A stretch of 64,000 bases of DNA from Cutibacterium avidum ATCC 25577 (GTDB lineage Bacteria > Actinomycetota > Actinomycetes > Propionibacteriales > Propionibacteriaceae), in assembly GCF_000227295.1 (NCBI RefSeq), contig NZ_JH165054.1, positions 1,875,577 through 1,939,576 of the forward strand, written 5' to 3'. The position numbers were made by a program, and so were the translations under genes. How positions within the stretch are numbered: the stretch's first letter is position 1; each line of letters starts with the position of its first letter. Shown one piece after another: positions 9,351 through 17,943 of this stretch. The notes beneath the pieces were generated by a model, which was not told the DNA's origin, did not search any database, and saw only the letters and a list, made by a program, of their open reading frames with translations.

Positions 9351-10448
9351 TCAGGAACGCACCGTCCATCCCTGATCGCGCATTGACACCGTCAGCTGCT
9401 CAGCCCGATCGGGGGCAACATCGATCGACAGGAAACCGACCTCACGGGCCGGATCGTGCTCGACCGAGAGGTCCTCGACGTTGATACCAGCAGCCTCGAC
9501 ATCAGCGAACAACCTCGCCAGGGCACCAGGCGCATCGGGAATCTCGACGACGACCGCCGTGGTCTTCATCATCTCGTGACCATGCTTACCGGCGACTTTG
9601 CGTGCCCCCGACTGCCCGACACCGAGGAACTCCTCCAAGAGATCGGGGTCGTCGAGGCGAGACAACAAGTCGTCGAGGTCGGCGCGAATGGCCTCCAACT
9701 GGCTACGCACCTCGGCCCGGTTGGCGTTGAGGATCTGGCGCCACATGGCGGTCTGGGAACGAGCCACCCGCGTGACGTCACGGATGCCTGATCCAGCGAG
9801 CCGCAGGTGCTCAGGACGTGCATGCCGCAGATTGGCCGCCGTGAGGATGCTCATGAGGTGAGGAAGGTGGGACACCTCGGCGACGGCTCGGTCGTGCTCG
9901 TCAGCATCCATGCTCACCACACGAGCGCCGCACGTCCTGGCCAGAGCAATGACCTGCTCGACGTCATCATGCCGGTTGTCAGTACGGGGAGTCACCACCC
10001 AGGTGCGGTCGACGAACAGTTCGCCGGAAGCTGTCAACGGGCCTGTGTACTGAGTGCCAGCCATGGGGTGTGAGCCGACGTACCTGGTGACATCGACATC
10101 TCGACCAGCTGTCAAGTCGATGAGTTCGGCGAGCACCGCTCCCTTGACCGACGCGGTGTCCGTGACGACGGCGCGGGGATGACGGTTGAGGCGCTCGACG
10201 ATGGTCGAGGCGACAGCGGCGGGCGGGGTTGCCACCACGACGACCCGATACGCATCGTCGTCGAGGCCGTCCAGCTGGCCTGCGCCACGTCCGGCCGCCA
10301 CCAGGGCGTTGCCGCGATCGATGTCCCACAGGTGGACGTCGGCCCCCGCGGCGACGAGGGCTTTCCCGACTGACGCACCGATGAGTCCTGCACCGACGAT
10401 GAGAATGGGACCCCTCAAGGCCAGTGCAACGTCCTCAGGACTCGTCAC
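9351..10448 (-). CDS. tyrA: prephenate dehydrogenase with ACT domain
   Basis: NAD(P)-dependent oxidative decarboxylation of prephenate in tyrosine synthesis. The Rossmann motif ILIVGAGLIGASVG is at about residues 13-26, with the substrate loop GSHPMAGTQYTG further on. A C-terminal ACT domain (about 290-365, beginning AVVVEIPDAPGALAR) suggests feedback control by an aromatic amino acid. The GTG at 10448 has GGAGG just upstream and overlaps the end of prcA by 14 bp. The longer open frame upstream is antisense-like sequence and was not used. Confidence 0.93.
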   Translation of the reverse strand: MTSPEDVALALRGPILIVGAGLIGASVGKALVAAGADVHLWDIDRGNALVAAGRGAGQLDGLDDDAYRVVVVATPPAAVASTIVERLNRHPRAVVTDTASVKGAVLAELIDLTAGRDVDVTRYVGSHPMAGTQYTGPLTASGELFVDRTWVVTPRTDNRHDDVEQVIALARTCGARVVSMDADEHDRAVAEVSHLPHLMSILTAANLRHARPEHLRLAGSGIRDVTRVARSQTAMWRQILNANRAEVRSQLEAIRADLDDLLSRLDDPDLLEEFLGVGQSGARKVAGKHGHEMMKTTAVVVEIPDAPGALARLFADVEAAGINVEDLSVEHDPAREVGFLSIDVAPDRAEQLTVSMRDQGWTVRS

Positions 10449-11112
10449 TGTCAGCCTCCAGCACGGTGGCAGCGTCGAGACGACGGAAGTGGCGTCGGGT
10501 CGAGGCGTGGCGATCGAGCAGTCCCACTTCGATGCTCTCTGGTTCAGCCTCAAGAACACTCATCGAAGCCCGAACGACCTCAGACACCGACGCATGGTCC
10601 GGCAGGTCGAAAGAGTACTCAGAAGCCACCCCCATGAGAACGGGATCAGTGCTGACACGCACGGTCCCGTCGAAGTCAATGGTGTAGAAGCGGTCCTCGG
10701 AGGGGACGAGGCCGAGCTCTGCCACGGTCACCTGGACCTGGTAGGGCTTGACCTCAGGGCGGGTGAAGACCTTGCCGATGATGCGGGAGTACATGCTCGC
10801 CAAGCTGCGTCCCGTGACGTCAAGTCGGTCATAGGCGTAGGCACGAAGATCGGCGAAACGAATGCCCGCCACCCGCAGGTCCTCGGCCTCATGGAAGATC
10901 CCGACCGCGGCAAAGGCAAGCCGATCGTGAATCTCGGAGATCGACCTCATACCCCTGGGAAGATCTGCACCACTCTGACAGGCAACCAACGCAATGCCCT
11001 CCACGCAACGAGCGACGACGATGCCGTCACCTCCATCACGGATCGAATCAGACACGAAACTGGCCCGGTCGGCCACCCACTGACTCGGTGGAACGTAGGC
11101 AGGAATCGTCAT
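10435..11112 (-). CDS. prcA: proteasome alpha subunit
   Basis: A 225-residue alpha-type subunit of the 20S core. It starts MTIPAYVPPSQW like actinobacterial PrcA and carries the conserved stretch AYAYDRLDVTGRSLASMY. Alpha subunits form the outer gating rings and have no catalytic residues. It overlaps prcB by ATGA. Compared with mycobacterial PrcA the loop after about residue 145 is shorter. Its partner beta subunit appears catalytically dead, so whether this pair forms a working protease is doubtful. Confidence 0.88.
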   Translation of the reverse strand: MTIPAYVPPSQWVADRASFVSDSIRDGGDGIVVARCVEGIALVACQSGADLPRGMRSISEIHDRLAFAAVGIFHEAEDLRVAGIRFADLRAYAYDRLDVTGRSLASMYSRIIGKVFTRPEVKPYQVQVTVAELGLVPSEDRFYTIDFDGTVRVSTDPVLMGVASEYSFDLPDHASVSEVVRASMSVLEAEPESIEVGLLDRHASTRRHFRRLDAATVLEADSDES

Positions 11113-11948
11113 GACTGGACCTCCTCGTGCTCCGTCTCGGCGGTGATCTCGTCGACGACCCGCTTCGCCAGCACCGCGACTTCCTCGGTGGGAATCCGCG
11201 TGACACCGGTGGAATCGGCATGTGCAACGGTCGGGTACAGACCACGAGACAAATCAGGTCCCGACAGGGCCGAGGTGGTGTTGTCGCTGATGGCGGTGTG
11301 CAGAGCGCGAATCGCAAGCATGATGGCTTCGTCGCGATCCATCCCAGGGCGGTAACCGTCATTGAGGACATCGGTGGCGAACAGAGTCCCGGACCCGACG
11401 CAGGCGTGAGCGTGCTTCTCGGTGCATCCACCCGTTCCGTCATAGGAAAAGATGCGTCCACGGTGAGCGAGGTCATCCCACCCGGCCAGCAATGGCGTCA
11501 CAGCCATACCCTGAGCCATCATCGTGCCGTTCGAGCGCACCAGACTCGACAACCTCGCGGCTCGACCGTCCATGCTGATCCGTTGTCCCTGGATCTTCTC
11601 GAGGTGATCGACCTCGGCCTGGAAGAGACGAATCATCTCCCCCGAGAGACCCGCTGCGCCTGCAACTCCGGTCACACAGCGATCATCGGTGCCGAGAATT
11701 CGGTCAATATCTCGCTGATTTGGGCGCCGCGTCATCGCCGATCCGAGGTCGGCGGCGGCTATCACACCCCCGCTGCAACGGATGGCCAGCACCGTTCTGC
11801 CGTGCCTCGACAGCTCAGGAACACTGGTGTCCACCGTCGTCGGAGGCAGCAGCTCAGGGGCCACACGCCTCAAGAACAGGGCAAACGAATCGGTGGTTGT
11901 ACTCGCGGTGAGGTAATCCTCATCGAGATCGGACAGCGACAGTGGCAT
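11109..11948 (-). CDS. prcB: proteasome beta subunit, catalytic residues replaced
   Basis: Beta-type 20S subunit with a propeptide of about 50 residues (ATG at 11948). Family features are clear: ELSRHG before the processing site, GVAGAAGL, HLEKIQG, VGSGTLFA and GPDLSRGLYPT. The residue that should be the N-terminal catalytic Thr is Arg (AGA, 11796-11798; residue 51 from this start, in HGRTVLAI). Counting from it, position 17 is Asp as expected, but position 33, normally the catalytic Lys, is Arg. Spacing to the conserved GG at 10-11 is intact, so this is substitution rather than a shift. The frame is otherwise whole and translationally coupled to prcA. It is either a non-catalytic proteasome-like protein or a decaying gene. 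Confidence 0.88.
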   Translation of the reverse strand: MPLSLSDLDEDYLTASTTTDSFALFLRRVAPELLPPTTVDTSVPELSRHGRTVLAIRCSGGVIAAADLGSAMTRRPNQRDIDRILGTDDRCVTGVAGAAGLSGEMIRLFQAEVDHLEKIQGQRISMDGRAARLSSLVRSNGTMMAQGMAVTPLLAGWDDLAHRGRIFSYDGTGGCTEKHAHACVGSGTLFATDVLNDGYRPGMDRDEAIMLAIRALHTAISDNTTSALSGPDLSRGLYPTVAHADSTGVTRIPTEEVAVLAKRVVDEITAETEHEEVQS

Positions 11949-12019
11949 GACCCTCCTCGTCACGGATGCACTCGGGATTTCCAGCCTAGCCGACCGATTT
12001 GGGTACAGACCCCGATGCA

Positions 12020-12041
12020 GATACCATCGGTATCCGATACC
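12020..12041. promoter_or_regulatory. overlapping palindromes, likely TetR operator
   Basis: Two overlapping inverted repeats lie in the divergent gap between prcB and the TetR gene: GATACC-ATC-GGTATC (12020-12034) and GGTATC-C-GATACC (12029-12041). The half-site GGTAT/ATACC occurs four times in 22 bp. The position suits autoregulation of the TetR-ABC-YhgE operon and possibly control of prcBA. Confidence 0.65.
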
Positions 12042-12091
12042 AGTGGTACTGCCCACGATCCCCTTGCTCTTTCGAAGGACGACAACCCGTG

Positions 12092-12712
12092 ATGCCTGCC
12101 GCAGTGGAAAGACCTCATCGCGACGAGGTCAAAAACCGCATACTCGTCGCTGCCACCGAAAATTTCGAACGGGACGGCTATGCCGGCGCGAGTCTGCGCC
12201 GCATCGCATCGGATGCCGGATTCACCAAAGGGGCCGTGTATTCCAATTTCGGGTCCAAGCCCGACCTCTTCGGACAGGTGTGCACCGAAAGGCTTGCCAG
12301 TGGCGAGAGGGATGTCGTCGATGCCCTCTCCCCCATCTTGTCGAGCGGTGGCAGCCCCGACGAGGTCATGAGGCAGATCAGCGAGAAGCTCACGGAGATC
12401 CTCCTGGAAGATGCTCCGTGGCAGGTCATTCTCGCGGAATTCCGTGCTCTGGCCCGCCATGACGAGGAGATCGCCGAGGCCTACACAAAACTGCAGAAAC
12501 AGCGGATCGCTCAACTGGTCGATTTGACGACCCAGTACTGTGTACTCGACCGCGTCAAGTCCGCGGAGGATGCCAACCCACGCAGCCTCGCGGTGGTGGT
12601 CCTCAGCCTGGTCAACGTGCTTGCCCTGGAACACTCCGTGGCCAGTGCAGTCATTGACCAGCAGGTCATAACGGATGTCATCGAACGTTCAATCAGGGGG
12701 TTCCTCCAGTGA
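12092..12712 (+). CDS. TetR family transcriptional regulator
   Basis: A 206-residue regulator with an N-terminal helix-turn-helix (about residues 15-60: SLRRIASDAGFTKGAVYSNFGSK), typical of TetR proteins beside exporters. The C-terminal ligand domain is unassigned. The ATG at 12092 was chosen because the DNA-binding domain then starts at the usual distance; the open frame extends upstream through the palindromic operator, which argues against an earlier start. Its stop overlaps the next gene as TGATG, so it heads a four-gene operon. Confidence 0.9.
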   Translation: MPAAVERPHRDEVKNRILVAATENFERDGYAGASLRRIASDAGFTKGAVYSNFGSKPDLFGQVCTERLASGERDVVDALSPILSSGGSPDEVMRQISEKLTEILLEDAPWQVILAEFRALARHDEEIAEAYTKLQKQRIAQLVDLTTQYCVLDRVKSAEDANPRSLAVVVLSLVNVLALEHSVASAVIDQQVITDVIERSIRGFLQ

Positions 12713-13620
12713 TGCGTTTCTCGAAACGTCCTCCGGTCGACACCCAGGCCCTTGAGGACGCCTCGGGAGTGGTGCTCCACGCCCGCGACTTGAACGCCCA
12801 TGGGCGGCAAGGAATGATCTTCGGGCCTCTCGACATGGACCTCGCGCCGCGTCAGCTAGCCGTCATCCATGGCCCCGCCGGCGCCGGAAAGTCGGCCCTG
12901 CTGCTGGCCCTCTCCGGACGGTTCCGCAGAACGCGCGGGACCCTCATCATCGACGGCATTGATGCGATGGCCGAGCCCTACCGCGCCATTCATCGCACGT
13001 CCGTGGCCCGTATCGCCGATTACGTGGTCCCGGAGGATCGCCTGACCCTCAATGAATCAGTCGCCGAGCGATGCCACCTCGATGCTGTCAACCTCAAGAC
13101 AGCCGAGAGCAGGGTGCGTCAGATCGAGGAAATCGTCGGTTTCCGCATTGACCGCTCCTGCGAGTTCGAGCAGCTCGAAGCCATTGAGCGTGCCGTGGCG
13201 TCGGTGGCTCTTGCCATGCTGAGGGAGACGAAGGTAGTCGTCATTGACGATGCCGATGTCATGGTTCCCCACAACCAGCAGAGATTGTTGTTCGAGATGT
13301 TCTCAAAGCTCACTGAGCTCGACGACTCGACCATCATCGCCGCGACAGTGGATGACGACATGGCGCCGCCCGGATCCCTCGACGTCGAACTGCCGGCCCA
13401 CAACCGTGCCCATGCGGTCACCGACATTCATGGCAACAAGGATGTTGACGGTAATTCTCGCGACCCGGAAGCCCCAGAAGTGACACAGATTCCTCTTGAC
13501 GGAGAGGAAGAAAAAACCAAGCACGAGGTCGACACCAAGACCGATTCTGCGCCTGACGAAGAAACCGAATACAACACTCCGACGGAAAATACCCATACCG
13601 ATGACTCCCCCCGGAGATAA
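12712..13620 (+). CDS. ABC transporter ATP-binding protein with acidic tail
   Basis: A nucleotide-binding domain of about 220 residues with Walker A GPAGAGKS (near residue 55) and Walker B VVVIDDAD. A usual LSGGQ signature is not recognisable; the equivalent region reads FEQLEAIERAV. The last 80 or so residues are highly acidic, rich in Glu, Asp and Thr, and probably disordered. It is followed after 3 bp by a YhgE/Pip membrane protein, so the two probably form a transporter or a membrane complex. The substrate is unknown. Confidence 0.8.
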   Translation: MRFSKRPPVDTQALEDASGVVLHARDLNAHGRQGMIFGPLDMDLAPRQLAVIHGPAGAGKSALLLALSGRFRRTRGTLIIDGIDAMAEPYRAIHRTSVARIADYVVPEDRLTLNESVAERCHLDAVNLKTAESRVRQIEEIVGFRIDRSCEFEQLEAIERAVASVALAMLRETKVVVIDDADVMVPHNQQRLLFEMFSKLTELDDSTIIAATVDDDMAPPGSLDVELPAHNRAHAVTDIHGNKDVDGNSRDPEAPEVTQIPLDGEEEKTKHEVDTKTDSAPDEETEYNTPTENTHTDDSPRR

Positions 13621-13623
13621 CGC

Positions 13624-15810
13624 ATGCTGACTCGATTCATCAGACTCGTACAGTTCGAGTTTCGGCGTTTCAAAGGACGCTCCAAGCTCGGCCTCATCTT
13701 CATTCTCATTATTCCGCTGCTGTACGGTGGTATTTATCTTCACGCCAACTGGGATCTTTATTCCAATACCGACAAGGTGAAGATTGCGATCGTCAATCAT
13801 GATAAGCCGGCCACGTTTGATGGTCGGACCATCGAAGGTGGCAAGGAGTTCCAGGAAACTCTGAAGAAGAATCCGCGATTCGACTGGCAGTTCCTCGGAA
13901 CCGATGAGGGCAAGGCCTATCAGGGTCTTCGTGACGCCGAGTACTTCATGGTCATCGAGGTACCCGAGAACTTCTCGACGAGCATCGTGTCTGCCGGTGA
14001 CTTCAAGCCGGCTCGGGCGACACTCAAGCTCCACCGTGACGACGCAAACGGATTCATCATCGGTCTGTTGACCTCACAGGTTCAGACAGCCCTTGAGCAG
14101 GCCTTGGACCAAAGTGTGTCCGAGACCTACTTCAATGCACTTTTCGTCAACCTGGGCGTCATCAAGGACTCATTGACGAAAGCGTCCGAGGGCTCAGCAA
14201 CACTCGACTCCGGCATGAAAACCCTTGACGACGGCGTCAATGAGATGAACACCAAGGTCCTGGGGGCGACCAAGGCCGTTGGCGACTCCACCGCAACCGT
14301 CAACAAGGTAAATTCCGCACTGGCGAACGCCGATTCGGCAGCGGCCAAGACGTCGATGGCAGTGAGCCAGACCCGGGTGGGTGCCCAAGCCATCACCGGC
14401 GCCGCACAAAGCGTCATGGCCGATGCCCAGGCCGTCAATTCTGCAATGATTCCGCTCATCAACAATGTGACCAAGAACCTTCCTGCTTTGCAGAAACAGG
14501 CCGGTAACCTCGTCTCCGCGACGGCGACGTTGCAGAATCCCAACGGGAATTCTGTCGTCAAGATTCAGCACGATGTGACCGGGGCGGCGAACAAGGCATC
14601 GGCTCTTGCTGCCAAACATCCTGAACTTGCCGATGATCCTGACTACATCGCATTGACCAAGCAAATCAATGGCGCCGCAAGTTCAACGACGACCGTGTCG
14701 TCCAATATTGCGGCGGTCGCAAATATCTCGGCAGGCCTCAATCTGAGCCTCAATCAGCAGAATGCTGACACCCTGGCCGACAATGCCAAGGCCTCGCTGA
14801 ACCGTCTCAACAAGGATGCGCAGCAGGTCAACAATGGCCTTGAGACGATCAACGGTGCCATGGACAACGCTGATTCAGCTGCCCAGGATCTCAACAAGGC
14901 TGTCAACAACGCCACCGACGCCGGCCGCGACTTCACCGCGAAAGCTCCGGAAATTGCCTCTGGCGTCATGCAGTTGAGCAATGGTCTGGGGCAGCTCAAG
15001 GCGGGTGCTGACGCTCTGTCCAAGGGAGCGACAAAGCTCCATCAGGGCCTCGATACCGGTGCCAAACAGATACCCGGCATGACGGATGACCAGCGCACCA
15101 ATCTGGCCAATGTCATGAGTTCCCCGGTCGACGTCGAGCAGACCATCCTCCACTCCGCGAAGTACTACGGACGTGGCCTCGCGCCGATGTTCTTCTCCAT
15201 CGCCATGTGGATCGCCTGCATCTCGACCTTCCTCGTCGTGCGTACCTTCTCCGGTCGTGCCATGACTGGTCGGGCCAATGCCCTGTCGATCGCGCTCGTC
15301 GGCTTTGGCCCGCTGGCGGTGATCGCCTTGGTTGGTGCGTACATCATGGCCTTCGGCGTCTGGTTGACCTTGGGACTCGACCCGGTCCATCCCTGGTACT
15401 TCATAGGTTTTGTGACGTTGGCATCACTGTCATGGATGATGCTGGCCTTCTGGATGCGACTCATCTTCGGCTCGCCACAGACAGCCATCTTCCTCATCCT
15501 CTTGGTACTCCAGCTGCCCACATGTGGCGGAACCTTCCCTGTCACGATGCTGCCGCCGGTCTATCAGAAGCTGGCAGTCGTCATGCCGATGAAGTACTCC
15601 GTCGACGCCTTCCGCGTCCTCATCTCAGGTGGACCGATGTCGACGATGGCGCTTGGATTCGCCGTCGAGGGTGGCATCCTCATCATCTCGACGATCATCA
15701 CCCTGGCCCTTGTCCATCGCCACAAGCTGTTCCGCATGCGTGACCTGCACCCGCCGATGATCACATCGACCTCCACGGCCGACTTCGCCTTCTCCGTGAG
15801 GCCGCGATGA
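13624..15810 (+). CDS. YhgE/Pip-type ABC-2 membrane protein
   Basis: A 728-residue membrane protein. One transmembrane segment (about residues 24-42, LIFILIIPLLYGG) is followed by a large extracytoplasmic region of about 470 residues rich in Ala, Asn, Ser and Thr with heptad-like helices. Five or six hydrophobic segments (about 515-710) form the ABC-2 permease part. This is the layout of YhgE/Pip (phage infection protein) family members. The role is not established; partnership with the preceding ATPase is inferred from the 3-bp spacing. It overlaps the next gene by ATGA. Confidence 0.85.
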   Translation: MLTRFIRLVQFEFRRFKGRSKLGLIFILIIPLLYGGIYLHANWDLYSNTDKVKIAIVNHDKPATFDGRTIEGGKEFQETLKKNPRFDWQFLGTDEGKAYQGLRDAEYFMVIEVPENFSTSIVSAGDFKPARATLKLHRDDANGFIIGLLTSQVQTALEQALDQSVSETYFNALFVNLGVIKDSLTKASEGSATLDSGMKTLDDGVNEMNTKVLGATKAVGDSTATVNKVNSALANADSAAAKTSMAVSQTRVGAQAITGAAQSVMADAQAVNSAMIPLINNVTKNLPALQKQAGNLVSATATLQNPNGNSVVKIQHDVTGAANKASALAAKHPELADDPDYIALTKQINGAASSTTTVSSNIAAVANISAGLNLSLNQQNADTLADNAKASLNRLNKDAQQVNNGLETINGAMDNADSAAQDLNKAVNNATDAGRDFTAKAPEIASGVMQLSNGLGQLKAGADALSKGATKLHQGLDTGAKQIPGMTDDQRTNLANVMSSPVDVEQTILHSAKYYGRGLAPMFFSIAMWIACISTFLVVRTFSGRAMTGRANALSIALVGFGPLAVIALVGAYIMAFGVWLTLGLDPVHPWYFIGFVTLASLSWMMLAFWMRLIFGSPQTAIFLILLVLQLPTCGGTFPVTMLPPVYQKLAVVMPMKYSVDAFRVLISGGPMSTMALGFAVEGGILIISTIITLALVHRHKLFRMRDLHPPMITSTSTADFAFSVRPR

Positions 15811-16199
15811 ATGACGAGCTGGCATCGCCCTCGGTACGACGGGCTCTCGTCGCCGACATCATCTGCGTGATCCTGTTCGCAACGATTGGACGGGCCAGCC
15901 ACGGGGAGGCCCTCTCCCCCGGTGGCCTGTTACGAACCGGCACGCCGTTCGTGCTGGGCCTTGCCGTCGGTTGGGTCATCGTCGTGACAGCTCGTATCCC
16001 GGCACAGCGCTGGCTGGCTGGACTGGTTTTGTGGGCGTCCACCCTCCTCGTGGGAATGGTGGTTCGCTACTTCACCGATCAGGGGGTGGCAGTCGCCTTC
16101 ATCATCGTGGCGGCAAGCTTTCTGGCTCTCACCCTCATCGGGTGGCGAGCCATGATGATCGGCACCAGGACGGCGCGTCGCAGGAAACGGCAGGTGTGA
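15807..16199 (+). CDS. DUF3054 family membrane protein
   Basis: A 130-residue protein with four hydrophobic segments and the DUF3054-like motifs ADIICVILFATIGR, GLLRTGTPFVLGLAVGW and VRYFTDQG. Function unknown. It is the last gene of the TetR-ABC-YhgE operon (ATGA overlap) and is followed by a strong hairpin. Confidence 0.8.
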   Translation: MNDELASPSVRRALVADIICVILFATIGRASHGEALSPGGLLRTGTPFVLGLAVGWVIVVTARIPAQRWLAGLVLWASTLLVGMVVRYFTDQGVAVAFIIVAASFLALTLIGWRAMMIGTRTARRRKRQV

Positions 16200-16203
16200 C
16201 GGC

Positions 16204-16238
16204 AAGAGGGCCGGCGGGTGAACCCCGCCGGCCCTCTT
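16204..16238 (+). terminator. strong GC-rich hairpin terminator
   Basis: A 15-bp perfect inverted repeat (16204-16218 / 16224-16238) around TGAAC, directly after the DUF3054 stop. Only a weak T-rich tract (CTGTGGTTGTTG) follows. It also lies beyond the convergent HAD-TrmI gene. Confidence 0.85.
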
Positions 16239-16313
16239 CTGTGGTTGTTGATGAAACCGTGCGGTTGAACGCGTCAGCGGCACAGCCACAACGTGGTCAT
16301 GCGACCCCAACCA

Positions 16314-17936
16314 TCACTTCTCCTCCTTCGGCAACCGCCACTGATCGTGCTCGATGATGTTGCGTGGACGAGGTCCGTGATAGTCAGGCCCGTAAGCGCC
16401 CGGAGCAGGGCGACGCTTACGCACTGGCGCCGTCACACCAGGAGCAAGCCGACGTGAAATGACGAGGAAGCCGGTATGACCCGTCGTCCCGTGAGCCGGA
16501 CGGATGGCCAAGCCTTCAGCGTGCCAGTCCCGGGTCGTCGTCTCGGTGGCCTGCGGCTCCGTCCATCCACCATCGGCACGAAGAGTGTCCATTACCCGAC
16601 CCATCTGGGTCGTGGTGGCGACATAGCAGCACAGCACGCCGCCCGGAACCAACACCTTGCCAACCGTCTCGACGCACTCCCATGGGGCAAGCATGTCGAG
16701 GATGGCGCGGTCGATCGGCTCGGACGTAATGCCAGTCACCAAGTCGGAGACCTTGAGATCCCAGGTGGACGGCACCTCGCCATAGAAGGACTCGACGTTC
16801 TTGCGGGCGACGTCAGCGAACTCCTGCCGCCTCTCGTAGGAATACAGGCGTCCGTTCGGCCCAATGGCGCGCAGCAATGGGATCGACAGGCCGCCGGACC
16901 CGACTCCGGCCTCCAGTACGCGCGCCCCGGGGAAGATGTCGGCCCACATCGTGATCTGGGCCGCCTCCTTGGGGTAGATGATCGCGGCCTCACGCGGCAT
17001 CGAGACGGTGAACTCGCTGAGAATCGGTCGCATGGCCAGGAACTGCAAGCCGCCGACGGAGGTGACGACGACTCCCTGAGGCCCGCCGATGAGGTCGTCG
17101 TGGCGCACTGCCCCCTTCGTGGTGTGGAAGATGCCACCCGACTGCAGGACGATCGAGTGTTTGCGCCCCTTGGGATCAGTGAGGGTGATCCGCTCCCCAG
17201 AACGCAGGACTCCCCCGCCGCCATTTGACACCGGAGCAGCAGGCTCGTCGGCAAGGTGCCACAGGCTGACGAGACCAGCCAGTGACAGACCGGACAGGTC
17301 CGGGCGATGAACCCGGCGAGGTCCAGGACCGATCTCGGCCAGCCCGTCAACGGTGAGCACCGCGGCCCCAGCGGTCGTCGCTGAGGTAGTCCCCTTGGGA
17401 GAATCCTCGATCGCCAGACAGTCGGCGATGTCGACGCCAAGCCTTTCGGCAGCCAACAAGTACGGATCTGGCGCCGGTTTGGCCGTCCCCGGGGTGACGT
17501 CGTCGAAGGTCACAACGGTGTCAAAGGGGTTGCCGATACGGTCGTGGACGGCCTCAAGCACCGGCTCGACGACGGCGTGGGCCGATCCCGTCACGAGCGC
17601 CATGGGCACACCGGCCTCACGGATCTCTGTCAGCAGGTCCAGCACACCCGGACGCCACGGCACCTCTCGTTCCCGGTTGAAGGTCGAGACCATCGTGATG
17701 AGCTGGTGCCGCACATCCTCGGCGGTTACCGACTCCCCAATCTCTCCGGCCATCGCCTCGCAGACATCGGTCATCGGTCCGCCAGTGAAGCTACTGGCCT
17801 TTTCGGGCTCCCACATGATTCCGTGGGAGGACAGAATCGCCAGTTCTGCCTCGACCCAGCGAGGTTCTGTATCGACGAGGGTCCCGTCAAAGTCCCACAA
17901 CACCGCTGCAAAACGGTTGGCAGTCGAGGTGTGCAA
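16314..17936 (-). CDS. fusion of HAD hydrolase and tRNA (adenine58-N1)-methyltransferase TrmI
   Basis: One uninterrupted frame of about 540 residues joins two enzymes. Residues 1 to about 220 are a HAD phosphatase of the phosphoglucomutase-like type (LWDFDGTLVDTEP, LVTGSAHAVVEP, IEDSPKGTTSA). From about residue 240 it is TrmI: the N-terminal beta domain (TDPKGRKHSIVL, HDDLIG) and the SAM-binding motif VLEAGVGSGGLS, then AILDMLAPW. In Actinobacteria these are usually separate neighbouring genes downstream of metH. No AUG or GTG is evident at the start; a TTG at 17936, 8 bp past the metH stop, is the likely initiator. Confidence 0.85.
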   Translation of the reverse strand: MHTSTANRFAAVLWDFDGTLVDTEPRWVEAELAILSSHGIMWEPEKASSFTGGPMTDVCEAMAGEIGESVTAEDVRHQLITMVSTFNREREVPWRPGVLDLLTEIREAGVPMALVTGSAHAVVEPVLEAVHDRIGNPFDTVVTFDDVTPGTAKPAPDPYLLAAERLGVDIADCLAIEDSPKGTTSATTAGAAVLTVDGLAEIGPGPRRVHRPDLSGLSLAGLVSLWHLADEPAAPVSNGGGGVLRSGERITLTDPKGRKHSIVLQSGGIFHTTKGAVRHDDLIGGPQGVVVTSVGGLQFLAMRPILSEFTVSMPREAAIIYPKEAAQITMWADIFPGARVLEAGVGSGGLSIPLLRAIGPNGRLYSYERRQEFADVARKNVESFYGEVPSTWDLKVSDLVTGITSEPIDRAILDMLAPWECVETVGKVLVPGGVLCCYVATTTQMGRVMDTLRADGGWTEPQATETTTRDWHAEGLAIRPAHGTTGHTGFLVISRRLAPGVTAPVRKRRPAPGAYGPDYHGPRPRNIIEHDQWRLPKEEK

Positions 17937-17943
17937 GGACGTC

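Noticed and set aside
11793..11804. One-residue shift so that the second-position Thr would be the PrcB nucleophile
   Set aside because: It would misplace Asp17 and residue 33 by one and break the conserved GG spacing; substitution fits better.
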